Origin: Tisiphia sp964030975
GTDB lineage: Bacteria; Pseudomonadota; Alphaproteobacteria; Rickettsiales; Rickettsiaceae
Assembly (NCBI RefSeq): GCF_964030975.1
Contig: NZ_CAXIQH010000001.1
Location: 682,001 to 746,000, forward strand
DNA length: 64,000 bases
Reading direction: 5' to 3'
Under the pieces are notes generated by a model. It did not search any database and was not told the origin of the DNA. It saw nothing but the letters and a program-made list of their open reading frames with translations. The translations under genes and the position numbers were made by a program. Numbering within the stretch: position 1 is the stretch's first letter; each line of letters starts with the position of its first letter. Below, one piece after another: positions 17,232 through 25,803 of this stretch.

Positions 17232-17852
17232 GTGTATAATATGGAAAAGATTATTGATAACTTAATAAAAAATCAAGGGCTTAAGTTAACCGCTTTGCCT
17301 GTATCCCCAAATGCTTCAAATGTACATTTTGTTGCTTACAAATCTACTATAGAAAGTCTGTTACCATTTTTATCGTCAGTTAAGCAGTCTGAGGATTTAC
17401 GTTTTACTGTACTGACAGATTTGTTTGCTGCCGATTTTTTAGACCGTCCCAAACGGTTTGAGGTAGTATATAATTTACTAAGTCTTAAATTAAATAAACG
17501 TATATTAGTTAAAATTGAGGTTGGAGAGAGTGACATAATCCCTTCGATTACCAGAATCTTTAGTGCTGCTTGTTGGTATGAACGTGAAGCATATGATATG
17601 TTTGGGGTGAATTTTACTGGTAGTCATGATATTCGCCGTATTCTAACAGATTATGATTTTGTTGGTCACCCTCTTAGAAAAGATTTTCCATTAACTGGTT
17701 ATGTGCAAGTTAAATATGATGAGACTCTGGCAAAAGTAATATATGAGCCAGTTAAACTTGATCAGCCATATAGAGAATTTGATTTTTCATCAAGTTGGAA
17801 AGGACCGAGTTATGTATTACCTGGAGATGAGAAAGCAAATAAACATATATGA
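17232..17852 (+). CDS. nuoC: NADH-quinone oxidoreductase subunit C
   Basis: 30-kDa subunit of the complex I peripheral arm, contacting NuoD. The 206 aa contain the signature region SAACWYEREAYDMFGVNFTGSHDIRRILTDYDFVGHPLRKDFPLTGY. Translation may begin at 17232 or at the ATG at 17241 (MEKIIDN), which is closer to typical NuoC starts. The stop overlaps the ATG of the first Rpn gene by 4 bases (ATGA), the spacing expected for nuoC-nuoD. This suggests the Rpn array took the place of nuoD. Confidence 0.97.
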   Translation: MYNMEKIIDNLIKNQGLKLTALPVSPNASNVHFVAYKSTIESLLPFLSSVKQSEDLRFTVLTDLFAADFLDRPKRFEVVYNLLSLKLNKRILVKIEVGESDIIPSITRIFSAACWYEREAYDMFGVNFTGSHDIRRILTDYDFVGHPLRKDFPLTGYVQVKYDETLAKVIYEPVKLDQPYREFDFSSSWKGPSYVLPGDEKANKHI

Positions 17853-18793
17853 CTCCAGACAGACCAAAACATGATAAAATATTTCGTAAATCTATGGAGA
17901 ATCCAATAGTTGCCAAAGAGTTTCTGGCAACTCACTTACCTAAAGAGGTACTGGCTTTAATTGACAGCACAACTCTAAAATTAGAAAAAGATAGTTTTAT
18001 TGAACCAGGCCTTTCTGAAACTATCTCGGACATATTATTTTCTGTTAAGTTTAATGATACGGATGGCTATATTTTTTTGTTATTGGAGCATCAAAGTACG
18101 GTTGATCAGCTAATGGCGTTTAGGTTATTTAAATATATGGTGAATATTTGCGATCGATATTTAACTATTAATCCTAAATCTAAACGCCTTCCGTTAATCT
18201 ATCCGTTAGTGTTGTACAATGGCAAGAAAAAATATGATGCCCCACTTAACATATGGGATTTATTTACCTACCCAGACTTAGCAAGGTGCTTCTGGATAAA
18301 TGATTATCAGCTTATTAACGTGCAGGATATCCCAGATGAAGAACTTAAGAAAAAGGTGTGGTCTGGTATTCTGTTATTTTTTCTCAAACACATCCACGAG
18401 CGTCAATTACTGAAAAGATGGCAAGAAATCTCTGATCTCTTGCCTGAATTAACTAAAGTGAGCATAGGTTATGACCATATAAGAAATCTATTACACTATA
18501 CTTTGACCTTTATTGAGCAAAGTGATAAAATAGAGTTAGAAAAAATGTTAATCACCAGTTTAACTAAAGAAAAAGGAGAGGAACTTATGCCTAGTATAAC
18601 CCAAGTATGGATAGAAGAAGGTATTCAAATTGGCGAAGCTAGAGGCGAAGCTAGGGGCGAAGCTAGAGGAGAAGCTAGAGGAGAAGCTAAATTAATAAAG
18701 ATGATGATAAGTAATGGTAGCTCTATTGAAGAAGTAGCTAGAATGACTGGACTATCTATTACTAAAATCAATGAATTACTGAAAATACAGTAA
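17849..18793 (+). CDS. Rpn family PD-(D/E)XK nuclease, copy 1
   Basis: A 314-aa member of the Rpn/transposase_31 family (recombination-promoting nuclease). The N-terminal nuclease domain has LSETISDILFSVKF followed by GYIFLLLEHQST, the D...ExQ-like PD-(D/E)XK core. These are Mg-dependent DNases that stimulate RecA-independent recombination; some act as toxins in phage defence. The C-terminus has five RGEA units (18632-18691) and then a short helix-turn-helix-like domain (SIEEVARMTGLSITKINELL). The ATG overlaps the nuoC stop, so expression may be coupled to complex I. An in-frame internal start at 18587 follows AAAAGGAG. Confidence 0.93.
   Translation: MTPDRPKHDKIFRKSMENPIVAKEFLATHLPKEVLALIDSTTLKLEKDSFIEPGLSETISDILFSVKFNDTDGYIFLLLEHQSTVDQLMAFRLFKYMVNICDRYLTINPKSKRLPLIYPLVLYNGKKKYDAPLNIWDLFTYPDLARCFWINDYQLINVQDIPDEELKKKVWSGILLFFLKHIHERQLLKRWQEISDLLPELTKVSIGYDHIRNLLHYTLTFIEQSDKIELEKMLITSLTKEKGEELMPSITQVWIEEGIQIGEARGEARGEARGEARGEAKLIKMMISNGSSIEEVARMTGLSITKINELLKIQ
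18587..18793 (+). CDS. Candidate intragenic RpnS-like short protein, copy 1
   Basis: ATG at 18587 lies 8 bases after AGGAG (18574-18578), a strong ribosome binding site inside the Rpn reading frame. It would make 68 aa (MPSITQVWIEEG to ELLKIQ) containing only the RGEA repeats and the C-terminal helix-turn-helix-like part. In described Rpn systems a short intragenic protein equal to the C-terminal domain inhibits the full-length nuclease. The site is conserved in all three tandem genes. Translation from it is inference. Confidence 0.5.
   Translation: MPSITQVWIEEGIQIGEARGEARGEARGEARGEAKLIKMMISNGSSIEEVARMTGLSITKINELLKIQ
18632..18691 (+). repeat. 12-bp tandem repeat (GGCGAAGCTAGA), 5 units
   Basis: Five units encode GEAR/GEAK. 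The second gene has nine units (19612-19719) and the third four (20664-20711). The first two genes are otherwise almost identical, so the count changes rapidly. Units alternate between GGCGAAGCTAGA, GGCGAAGCTAGG and GGAGAAGCTAGA. Confidence 0.95.
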
Positions 18794-18828
18794 ATAACGA
18801 ATTATTAGATTGGCTATATAAGCTTTTT

Positions 18829-19821
18829 ATGACTCCAGACAGACCAAAACATGATAAAATATTTCGTAAATCTATGGAGAATCCAATAGTTGCCAAAGAG
18901 TTTCTGGCAACTCACTTACCTAAAGAGGTACTGGCTTTAATTGACAGCACAACTCTAAAATTAGAAAAAGATAGTTTTATTGAACCAGACCTTTCTGAAA
19001 CTATCTCGGACATATTATTTTCTGTTAAGTTTAATGATACGGATGGCTATATTTTTTTGTTATTGGAGCATCAAAGTACGGTTGATCAGCTAATGGCGTT
19101 TAGGTTATTTAAATATATGGTGAATATTTGCGATCGATATTTAACTATTAATCCTAAATCTAAACGCCTTCCGTTAATCTATCCGTTAGTGTTGTACAAT
19201 GGCAAGAAAAAATATGATGCCCCACTTAACATATGGGATTTATTTACCTACCCAGACTTAGCAAGGTGCTTCTGGATAAATGATTATCAGCTTATTAACG
19301 TGCAGGATATCCCAGATGAAGAACTTAAGAAAAAGGTGTGGTCTGGTATTCTGTTATTTTTTCTCAAACACATCCACGAGCGTCAATTACTGAAAAGATG
19401 GCAAGAAATCTCTGATCTCTTGCCTGAATTAACTAAAGTGAGCATAGGTTATGACCATATAAGAAATCTATTACACTATACTTTGACCTTTATTGAGCAA
19501 AGTGATAAAATAGAGTTAGAAAAAATGTTAATCACCAGTTTAACTAAAGAAAAAGGAGAGGAACTTATGCCTAGTATAACCCAAGTATGGATAGAAGAAG
19601 GTATTCAAATTGGCGAAGCTAGAGGCGAAGCTAGGGGCGAAGCTAGAGGCGAAGCTAGGGGCGAAGCTAGAGGAGAAGCTAGGGGCGAAGCTAGAGGAGA
19701 AGCTAGAGGAGAAGCTAAATTAATAAAGATGATGATAAGTAATGGTAGCTCTATTGAAGAAGTAGCTAGAATGACTGGACTATCTATTACTAAAATCAAT
19801 GAATTACTGAAAATACAGTAA
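18829..19821 (+). CDS. Rpn family PD-(D/E)XK nuclease, copy 2
   Basis: At 330 aa it is nearly identical to copy 1. I see one substitution near residue 54 (PGL to PDL) and four extra RGEA units, which account for the 16-residue length difference. The same nuclease core (SDILFSV ... LLLEHQST) and C-terminal helix-turn-helix-like end are present. It is preceded by a 35-base spacer (ATAACGAATTATTAGATTGG ...) that is repeated before copy 3, so the duplicated unit is gene plus spacer. The near identity implies very recent duplication or ongoing gene conversion. Confidence 0.93.
   Translation: MTPDRPKHDKIFRKSMENPIVAKEFLATHLPKEVLALIDSTTLKLEKDSFIEPDLSETISDILFSVKFNDTDGYIFLLLEHQSTVDQLMAFRLFKYMVNICDRYLTINPKSKRLPLIYPLVLYNGKKKYDAPLNIWDLFTYPDLARCFWINDYQLINVQDIPDEELKKKVWSGILLFFLKHIHERQLLKRWQEISDLLPELTKVSIGYDHIRNLLHYTLTFIEQSDKIELEKMLITSLTKEKGEELMPSITQVWIEEGIQIGEARGEARGEARGEARGEARGEARGEARGEARGEAKLIKMMISNGSSIEEVARMTGLSITKINELLKIQ
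19567..19821 (+). CDS. Candidate intragenic RpnS-like short protein, copy 2
   Basis: Same internal ATG and AAAAGGAG context as in copy 1. The product would be 84 aa because of nine RGEA units. A minus-strand frame of repeated SPLA residues across this repeat is an artefact of the tandem units. Confidence 0.5.
   Translation: MPSITQVWIEEGIQIGEARGEARGEARGEARGEARGEARGEARGEARGEAKLIKMMISNGSSIEEVARMTGLSITKINELLKIQ
19612..19719 (+). repeat. 12-bp tandem repeat, 9 units
   Basis: Expanded version of the RGEA-coding array, 108 bp. It is the only substantial difference between Rpn copies 1 and 2. Confidence 0.95.
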
Positions 19822-19856
19822 ATAACGAATTATTAGATTGGCTATATAAGCTTTTT

Positions 19857-20813
19857 ATGACTCCAGACAGACCAAAACATGATAAAATATTTCGTAAATC
19901 TATGGAGAATCCAATAGTTGCCAAAGAGTTTCTGGCAACTCATTTGCCTAAGGATGTGCTGACTTTAATCGATAGTACAACTCTAAAATTAGAAAAAGAT
20001 AGTTTTATTGAGCCAGGCCTTTCTGAAACTATCTCGGACATATTATTTTCTGTTAAGTTTAATGATACGGATGGCTATATTTTTTTGTTATTAGAGCATC
20101 AAAGTACGGTTGATCAGCTAATGGCGTTTAGGTTATTTAAATATATGGTGAATATTTGCGATCGATATTTAACTATTAATCCTAAATCTAAACGCCTTCC
20201 GTTAATCTATCCGTTAGTGTTGTACAATGGCAAGAAAAAATATGATGCCCCACTTAACATATGGGATTTATTTACCTACCCAGACTTAGCAAGGTGCTTC
20301 TGGATAAATGATTATCAGCTTATTAACGTGCAGGATATCCCAGATGAAGAACTTAAGAAAAAGGTGTGGTCTGGTATTCTGTTATTTTTTCTCAAACACA
20401 TCCACGAGCGTCAATTACTGAAAAGATGGCAAGAAATCTCTGATCTCTTGCCTGAATTAACTAAAGTAAGCATAGGTTATGACCATATAAGAAATCTATT
20501 ACACTATACTTTGACCTTTATTGAGCAAAGTGATAAAATAGAGTTAGAAAAAATGTTAATCACCAGTTTAACTAAAGAAAAAGGAGAGGAACTTATGCCT
20601 AGTATAACCCAAGTATGGATAGAAGAAGGTATAGAGATTGGTAAAAGAAAAGGCATTCAAATTGGCGAAGTTAGAGGAGAAGCCAGAGGAGAAGCTAGAG
20701 GTGAAGCTAAATTAATAAAAATGATGATAAACAACGGTAACTCTATTGAAGAAGTAGCGAGAATGACTAAGCTATCTATTACAAAAATCAATGAACTACT
20801 GAAAGTACAGTAA
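19857..20813 (+). CDS. Rpn family PD-(D/E)XK nuclease, copy 3
   Basis: At 318 aa it has the same nuclease core as its two upstream paralogues, but it is diverged in a short N-terminal block (LPKDVLTLIDST, with many synonymous changes at about 19943-19975) and at the C-terminus. There it carries an extra IEIGKRKGIQIGEV segment, only four repeat units, and INNGNSIEEVARMTKLS. The long identical middle portion suggests gene conversion with the neighbours. This may be the ancestral copy. The murD start follows 25 bases later. Confidence 0.93.
   Translation: MTPDRPKHDKIFRKSMENPIVAKEFLATHLPKDVLTLIDSTTLKLEKDSFIEPGLSETISDILFSVKFNDTDGYIFLLLEHQSTVDQLMAFRLFKYMVNICDRYLTINPKSKRLPLIYPLVLYNGKKKYDAPLNIWDLFTYPDLARCFWINDYQLINVQDIPDEELKKKVWSGILLFFLKHIHERQLLKRWQEISDLLPELTKVSIGYDHIRNLLHYTLTFIEQSDKIELEKMLITSLTKEKGEELMPSITQVWIEEGIEIGKRKGIQIGEVRGEARGEARGEAKLIKMMINNGNSIEEVARMTKLSITKINELLKVQ
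20595..20813 (+). CDS. Candidate intragenic RpnS-like short protein, copy 3
   Basis: ATG at 20595 with the same AAAGGAGAGGAACTT leader would give 72 aa. The leader and start are conserved although the downstream sequence has diverged, which supports function. Translation is unproven. Confidence 0.5.
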   Translation: MPSITQVWIEEGIEIGKRKGIQIGEVRGEARGEARGEAKLIKMMINNGNSIEEVARMTKLSITKINELLKVQ

Positions 20814-20838
20814 ATGATGGATTATTAAATTAAAAATC

Positions 20839-22236
20839 ATGTCATCATTTCTTTCACAAAAGCATAAGAATATAGGTATAGTTGGGTTGGGTAAGACTGG
20901 TATGGCTGCTTATCAATCATTAAATAAAGTAGCTAGGATAATTTGTTATGATCAACTAAGTAGCAGTAGGGATGCTTTCAGTAAAATCTATGGAAACGAT
21001 AATCTGGTTGGCTTGTCTGATCCACGGTGGCAGGTTCTTGATAGGATACTACTGAGTCCAGGTGTTCCCTTGTCGCATGACATTGTTACAATGGCTAATT
21101 CCCGTAATATACCAATAACCTCAGATATAGACCTATTATTTGAAGAAGTTAAGTTTGGAGGGAAAAATAAAACTAATTTCATTGGTATAACTGGTACTAA
21201 TGGTAAGAGTACTACCACTGCTCTAACTGGTCATATTTTACAATCTTGTGGTTTTGATTACCCAGTTGGCGGAAATATTGGTTTTCCTGCCTTAAGTATG
21301 GGATTAGATTGTCAAGGATATGTATTAGAGCTATCTTCATTTCAGTTAGACTTATTAAGCAGTTTTAAAGCTAAAATTGCTGTGCTTCTTAATATTACCG
21401 AAGATCATTTAGAGCGACATAATAATATACAAGGCTATATTGCCGCTAAAAAGAAAATCTTTAATCGAATGGACAAAGATTCATTTGCCATAATTAGTGT
21501 TGATAATGAAATTACCAATAATATTTTTCTAGAAGTAGAAAAGGAAAATAAAACAAATGTTTTACCAATCTCTGTTGGTAAAATCCTTGATAAAGGAGTG
21601 TCAATTTATAATAATGTTGTTTATGACAATATTTTTGAACCGATTACTGTTAATCTCCGTAATAATAGCTATTTACAAGGCATACATAATCAGGAGAATA
21701 TTGCCGCCAGTTATGCGGCTTGTCGGATTATAGGGGTAACACCAGAACAAATAATTGCTGCCATCGAGTTGTTTAAGGGCTTACCGCATAGAATGCAATA
21801 TGTTGGCACAATATACTCAGATCATTCAAGTAAGATAAATTTTTATAACGATAGTAAGGCTACCAATGGCATTGCTGCTTCTAAGTCCATTGCAGCACTT
21901 GATAATATATATTGGTTAGCTGGAGGGGTGGCAAAAGAAGGAGGAATAACAAATTTAGAGCCATGGTTTAATAAAATTCGTAAAGCTTATCTTTTTGGTC
22001 AAGATAAAGAGCTTTTTGCATTATCACTTAAGGGCAAGGTAGATTTCCAAATTTGTCAAGATTTACAGGAGGCTTTTAATGCTGCTGTTAACGATGCAAT
22101 GCAGGATAAGGGGGAGTTGAAGAATATTTTGTTAGCTCCAGCTTGTGCTTCTTACGATCAATTCAAAAATTTTGAGGAACGCGGAAATCTATTTATAGAG
22201 TTATATAATATTATTGCTAATCATGATCAAAGATAA
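20839..22236 (+). CDS. murD: UDP-N-acetylmuramoylalanine--D-glutamate ligase
   Basis: Cytoplasmic ATP-dependent Mur ligase adding D-Glu to UDP-MurNAc-L-Ala in peptidoglycan precursor synthesis. The 465 aa show an N-terminal Rossmann-like domain (IGIVGLGKTGMAAY), the ATP loop GITGTNGKSTTTALTGH near residue 118, the central motif LNITEDHLERH and the C-terminal FYNDSKATNGIAA with the DSKATN signature. It begins after the Rpn array and overlaps ftsW by 14 bases, forming murD-ftsW-murG. Confidence 0.97.
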   Translation: MSSFLSQKHKNIGIVGLGKTGMAAYQSLNKVARIICYDQLSSSRDAFSKIYGNDNLVGLSDPRWQVLDRILLSPGVPLSHDIVTMANSRNIPITSDIDLLFEEVKFGGKNKTNFIGITGTNGKSTTTALTGHILQSCGFDYPVGGNIGFPALSMGLDCQGYVLELSSFQLDLLSSFKAKIAVLLNITEDHLERHNNIQGYIAAKKKIFNRMDKDSFAIISVDNEITNNIFLEVEKENKTNVLPISVGKILDKGVSIYNNVVYDNIFEPITVNLRNNSYLQGIHNQENIAASYAACRIIGVTPEQIIAAIELFKGLPHRMQYVGTIYSDHSSKINFYNDSKATNGIAASKSIAALDNIYWLAGGVAKEGGITNLEPWFNKIRKAYLFGQDKELFALSLKGKVDFQICQDLQEAFNAAVNDAMQDKGELKNILLAPACASYDQFKNFEERGNLFIELYNIIANHDQR

Positions 22237-23371
22237 TCCTAATAATGAGTTATCTAACAATTACCTAAAATGGTGGTGGCGTAGTATAGATCAACAAATG
22301 ATTATTGCTTTAGTAACCCTGTTTGTTTTTAGTATAATATTGGTTACCACAGCAGGACCAGTAGTAGCAAATAGAATTGGACTTAATGAGCATTATTTTG
22401 CCTCTAGACAATTATTTTATCTTGCTAGTGCCTTGTTACTTATTGTTGTTTTTTCTTCTTTCTCAAGAAAATGGATAAAGAGATTATCAATTCTAGGATT
22501 TATTGTCAGTATAGTATTGTTAATTTTAGTTAGATTCTATGGTTATGAGGTTAAAGGTGCCATTCGTTGGGTTAATATTTTAGGTTTTTCGATGCAGCCT
22601 TCAGAATTTATAAAACCATTCTTTGCAGTAGTGGCAGGCTGGATATTATCACTGAAATTTGAGGAGGATTTTCCAAGTTTTTCTATCTGTATAGTTTTGT
22701 ATGGTATCATTGCCTTATTATTAATTATCCAGCCAGATTTTGGTATGTTAGTGATGGTTACTGCGATTTTTGGTATTCAACTTTTTATTGCTGGTATGCC
22801 GATATTTTGGATTATGCTTGCTACTTTTATGTTGCTATTTGGCGTTACAGCAGCTTATTTTTGGCTACCTCATGTAGCACAAAGGATTAATAGTTTTTTT
22901 GATCCAGAGAGTATTGGTAATTACCAAGTTAGTAAGTCAATTAGAGCATTTGAGCATGGTGGTTTGTATGGTTGTGGTCCTGGTGAAGGAGCGGTAAAAC
23001 AAGTATTACCGGACTCTCATACTGATTTTATCTTTGCCGTTGCTGGTGAGGAATTTGGGGCAATTATCTGCTTGATAATTGTAGGAATATTTGCTTTTAT
23101 AGTGATTCGTAGTTTACTAAAACTCATTAATGAAGAAGATAAATTTGCTCAATTTGCAGCAAGTGGTATTGTTGCACAGATAGGTTTACAAGCCATAATT
23201 AATATAGGAGTTACCTTGAATTTATTACCAACCAAAGGTATGACCTTACCCTTTATTAGTTATGGTGGTTCTTCAACTTTTGCCATAGCTATTGCTACTG
23301 GGATGTTGCTTGGTTTTACCAAACATAAAACTTCCCTTACTAACTATAAGATTCAAGATATTGAGATATGA
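22223..23371 (+). CDS. ftsW: Peptidoglycan glycosyltransferase FtsW (SEDS family)
   Basis: Polytopic SEDS glycosyltransferase that polymerises lipid II at the septum with a partner class B PBP. I use ATG at 22223; a TTG at 22214 would add three residues. The protein has about ten membrane helices. Family landmarks are KGAIRWVNILGFSMQPSEFIKPFF, IIQPDFGMLVM, YQVSKSIRAFEHGGLYGCGPGEG, LPDSHTDFIFAVAGEEFG and LPFISYGGSS. The proposed catalytic Asp is in the SHTDFIF region. It overlaps murD upstream and murG downstream. Confidence 0.97.
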   Translation: MIKDNPNNELSNNYLKWWWRSIDQQMIIALVTLFVFSIILVTTAGPVVANRIGLNEHYFASRQLFYLASALLLIVVFSSFSRKWIKRLSILGFIVSIVLLILVRFYGYEVKGAIRWVNILGFSMQPSEFIKPFFAVVAGWILSLKFEEDFPSFSICIVLYGIIALLLIIQPDFGMLVMVTAIFGIQLFIAGMPIFWIMLATFMLLFGVTAAYFWLPHVAQRINSFFDPESIGNYQVSKSIRAFEHGGLYGCGPGEGAVKQVLPDSHTDFIFAVAGEEFGAIICLIIVGIFAFIVIRSLLKLINEEDKFAQFAASGIVAQIGLQAIINIGVTLNLLPTKGMTLPFISYGGSSTFAIAIATGMLLGFTKHKTSLTNYKIQDIEI

Positions 23372-24444
23372 AGAATATAATTGTTGTTGGTGGTGGTACG
23401 GCAGGTCATCTGTTTCCCGCTATTGCTTTGGCTGAAGAATTGGTGAAACGCGGGTATAAGTTACACCTTATTACTGATGTTAGATGTCAAAAATATTTAA
23501 CTGAAGATTTACCGCTCATTCCACATATAATAAATTTTAGATTACCACCTAAAGGGTTAATTAATAAGTTTAAATTATTGATTTCTTTATTATTTGTGAC
23601 TTTTAAGATGTTATTGCTATTAGTGCAGACTAAACCTTATGTTATAATTGGGTTTGGTGGCTATCCAACAGCTGCTCCTTTGATAGCGGCTGTATTATTA
23701 CGTATTCCTATTGTAATTTATGAACAAAACTGCTTTATTGGTAAAGTTAATAGATTTTTTCTAAAATGTGCCAAAAAAGTTGCTCTTACCTATGAGGAAA
23801 CTAAAAATTATAATATTGTTGATAATAATAAGAAATTAGTTATAGGAAATATAGTACGGGAGAATGTTAAAAAGCTAAAAGTTAAAGATAATTTTAACAA
23901 TGATACTTTCCGAATATTCATTTTTGGTGGAAGCCAAGGAGCAAAGATTTTTTCTACTTTAATACCGGAAGCTATTAAAATGTTAGTGCAATCAAACCCT
24001 GATATTAAATTGCATATTACTCAACAAGCTCTTCTAGAAGATCATGATAATATTGTTAAAATTTATAGTGAATTAAACATCCAGCATCAAGTATCCGATT
24101 TTTTTTATGATATGGATCAGCAATATGCAAACCAAGAACTAGTAATATCCAGAGCTGGGGCATCAACTATTTCTGAGCTTAGCTATATTGGGTTGCCGGC
24201 AATTTTTATTCCGCTACCTACGGCAGCTGAAAATCATCAATTCTATAATGCCAAAGCTCTGGAAGATAGTGGGGCAGGGTGGTGTTTTGAACAAAATAAA
24301 ATCACTGCAAAAAAATTAGCTGATAAACTCTTAGTGCTAATAAAAAATCGTGATATATTAGAGCGGGCATCTCATGAATTATTAAAAAGAAGAAATGACG
24401 GTAGTATGATTTTAGCTGATACAGTAGAAGAAATAATAAACTGA
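23368..24444 (+). CDS. murG: UDP-N-acetylglucosamine--lipid I GlcNAc transferase
   Basis: Peripheral membrane GT-B glycosyltransferase that makes lipid II. The 358 aa contain the N-terminal IIVVGGGTAGHLFPAIALAEEL loop, GFGGYPTAAPLIAA, YEQNCFIGKVNRF and the UDP-GlcNAc site with FIFGGSQGAK and ISRAGASTISEL. The ATG overlaps the ftsW stop by 4 bases. In many relatives murC and murB follow; here a repeat and a lipoprotein follow. Confidence 0.97.
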   Translation: MKNIIVVGGGTAGHLFPAIALAEELVKRGYKLHLITDVRCQKYLTEDLPLIPHIINFRLPPKGLINKFKLLISLLFVTFKMLLLLVQTKPYVIIGFGGYPTAAPLIAAVLLRIPIVIYEQNCFIGKVNRFFLKCAKKVALTYEETKNYNIVDNNKKLVIGNIVRENVKKLKVKDNFNNDTFRIFIFGGSQGAKIFSTLIPEAIKMLVQSNPDIKLHITQQALLEDHDNIVKIYSELNIQHQVSDFFYDMDQQYANQELVISRAGASTISELSYIGLPAIFIPLPTAAENHQFYNAKALEDSGAGWCFEQNKITAKKLADKLLVLIKNRDILERASHELLKRRNDGSMILADTVEEIIN

Positions 24445-24484
24445 TTGTTGCAACTTCAGTGATTTTGTGTCATTAATTATGTTA

Positions 24485-24685
24485 CTATATCTAACCAGGA
24501 CTAATATTACTCCGTCATTGCGAGGAGGTGCGAAGCCCGAACGAAGCAATCCATTTTTGTGTCATCCCTGCGAAAGCAGGTATCTAGATTCCCGCCTACG
24601 CGGGAATGACATCTTACAATTACTTCGTCGCTACTAAAGTAGCTCCTCGCAAGGACAAAGTAATGTTAGCCCTGGTTAGCTATAG
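24485..24685. repeat. About 200-bp nested palindromic element with CTATAGCTAACC-type ends
   Basis: The left arm (CTATATCTAACCAGGACTAA) pairs with the right arm (TTAGCCCTGGTTAGCTATAG). Inside are a CGTCATTGCGAGGAGG...GCTCCTCGCAAGGACA palindrome and, nested within that, a GTCATCCCTGCGAAAGCAGG...CCTACGCGGGAATGACA core. That makes three shells in one copy. It separates murG from the next gene. Confidence 0.88.
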
Positions 24686-24715
24686 AATGTTACTAGAAAA
24701 TTATCGGATTGATTT

Positions 24716-25405
24716 ATGTTTAAAAGAATTATTATTGTATTTTTGGGATTATCCCTACTTTCAGGTTGTACTGATGGTTTTAGAGGATATTTCAAAAAAT
24801 CTGCTAATAATAAAATTATAGATAGCAAAGGTTTTGCCGGTGGCAAGCGTCCACCGCTTTATAATAAAAAATATATAGCGACAGCAAAAAGAAACGTCAT
24901 GGAAGAAAATTTTGATGATGATGAGGGAGATTTGCTTAGTGAGTATGATACTGAAACAATCAATCCAACTTTAAGAAATCGTCAGATGTATATTAAGATG
25001 GTAAAACAAGATGCGGAACATATTGAAAGGCGAAAGCTAAATCAAGAAAAAGAATATCCTTCATTGAACTCGGCAAATGATAAGGTGAAGAGACAAAATA
25101 ATGACAAGAATGATAAGGCAAATAGTGATTTGCACAAAGAGCTAGAGCAGATTAAATCTATGCTGCGTGAAACTAAAAAAGATTTAGAAAAATATAAATG
25201 TCCTGCACGACAAAATACTAACCAAAAAACTGTTGATAGAGCGTTACCAAGTAAAGCTAAAACAGATAGTAGTAAAAAAATTAAGGGAGTAGAAACTAAC
25301 AAAAATCATAAAACTAACAAGGCAAAGGTACTCGGTAAGTCAGAGATGCAAAGAAAATTTCTCAGTGAAGATTATGATATAAAGGCAACTGGTGCTAATA
25401 AGTAA
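24716..25405 (+). CDS. Charged coiled-coil lipoprotein, unknown function
   Basis: The 229 aa begin with a lipoprotein signal peptide (MFKRIIIVFLGLSLLSGC, lipobox LSGC). The rest is highly hydrophilic. There is an acidic patch (NFDDDEGDLLSEYDTET), a helical section likely to form a coiled coil (DLHKELEQIKSMLRETKKDLEKY), and a Lys/Asn-rich tail. I recognise no domain; it resembles conserved hypothetical lipoproteins of Rickettsia. The start is fixed by the signal peptide. It lies downstream of the murD-ftsW-murG unit beyond a repeat. Confidence 0.75.
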   Translation: MFKRIIIVFLGLSLLSGCTDGFRGYFKKSANNKIIDSKGFAGGKRPPLYNKKYIATAKRNVMEENFDDDEGDLLSEYDTETINPTLRNRQMYIKMVKQDAEHIERRKLNQEKEYPSLNSANDKVKRQNNDKNDKANSDLHKELEQIKSMLRETKKDLEKYKCPARQNTNQKTVDRALPSKAKTDSSKKIKGVETNKNHKTNKAKVLGKSEMQRKFLSEDYDIKATGANK

Positions 25406-25803
25406 CTTACCTTATCATAACCCATGGTAATTTAAAAATTACAGAAAAATACAAGACGTCATTGCGAGACCACGTAGTGGTCGTGGCAATCCACATTCAT
25501 TAGATTGCTTCGTCGCCACTGAAGTGGTTCCTCGCAATGACGTTATTTTACTATGGATAAATACTAACCAGATAATAATTAAACAAACAAATTCTTGCTA
25601 AAAGCAAAGATCAAATAGTAATAAAAATCTTAAAAAGTAGAAAAATAGGGATTAATAACTAAGACACCAAAACATGGTGGCATGATAGTAGGAGGATGTT
25701 GAATGAGAAAAATTTAAATTTTTAGAAATTGTTGATAATTGTCGTTCTAACAATAATATTAAGTCTTCTAACATAATAACTCTCTTATAATTTTTGAGTG
25801 TTA
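25406..25803. other. Spacer with one palindromic element and no gene
   Basis: Bases 25457-25545 are a complete CGTCATTGCGAGACCACGTA...GCTTCGTCGCCACT...GGTTCCTCGCAATGACG palindrome. The remainder up to the IS630 end at 25804 is AT-rich with no frame that I can support. Confidence 0.7.

Noticed and set aside
19605..19799. Minus-strand frame of repeated Ser-Pro-Leu-Ala
   Set aside because: It is the antisense of the 12-bp RGEA repeat; length simply follows the repeat count.
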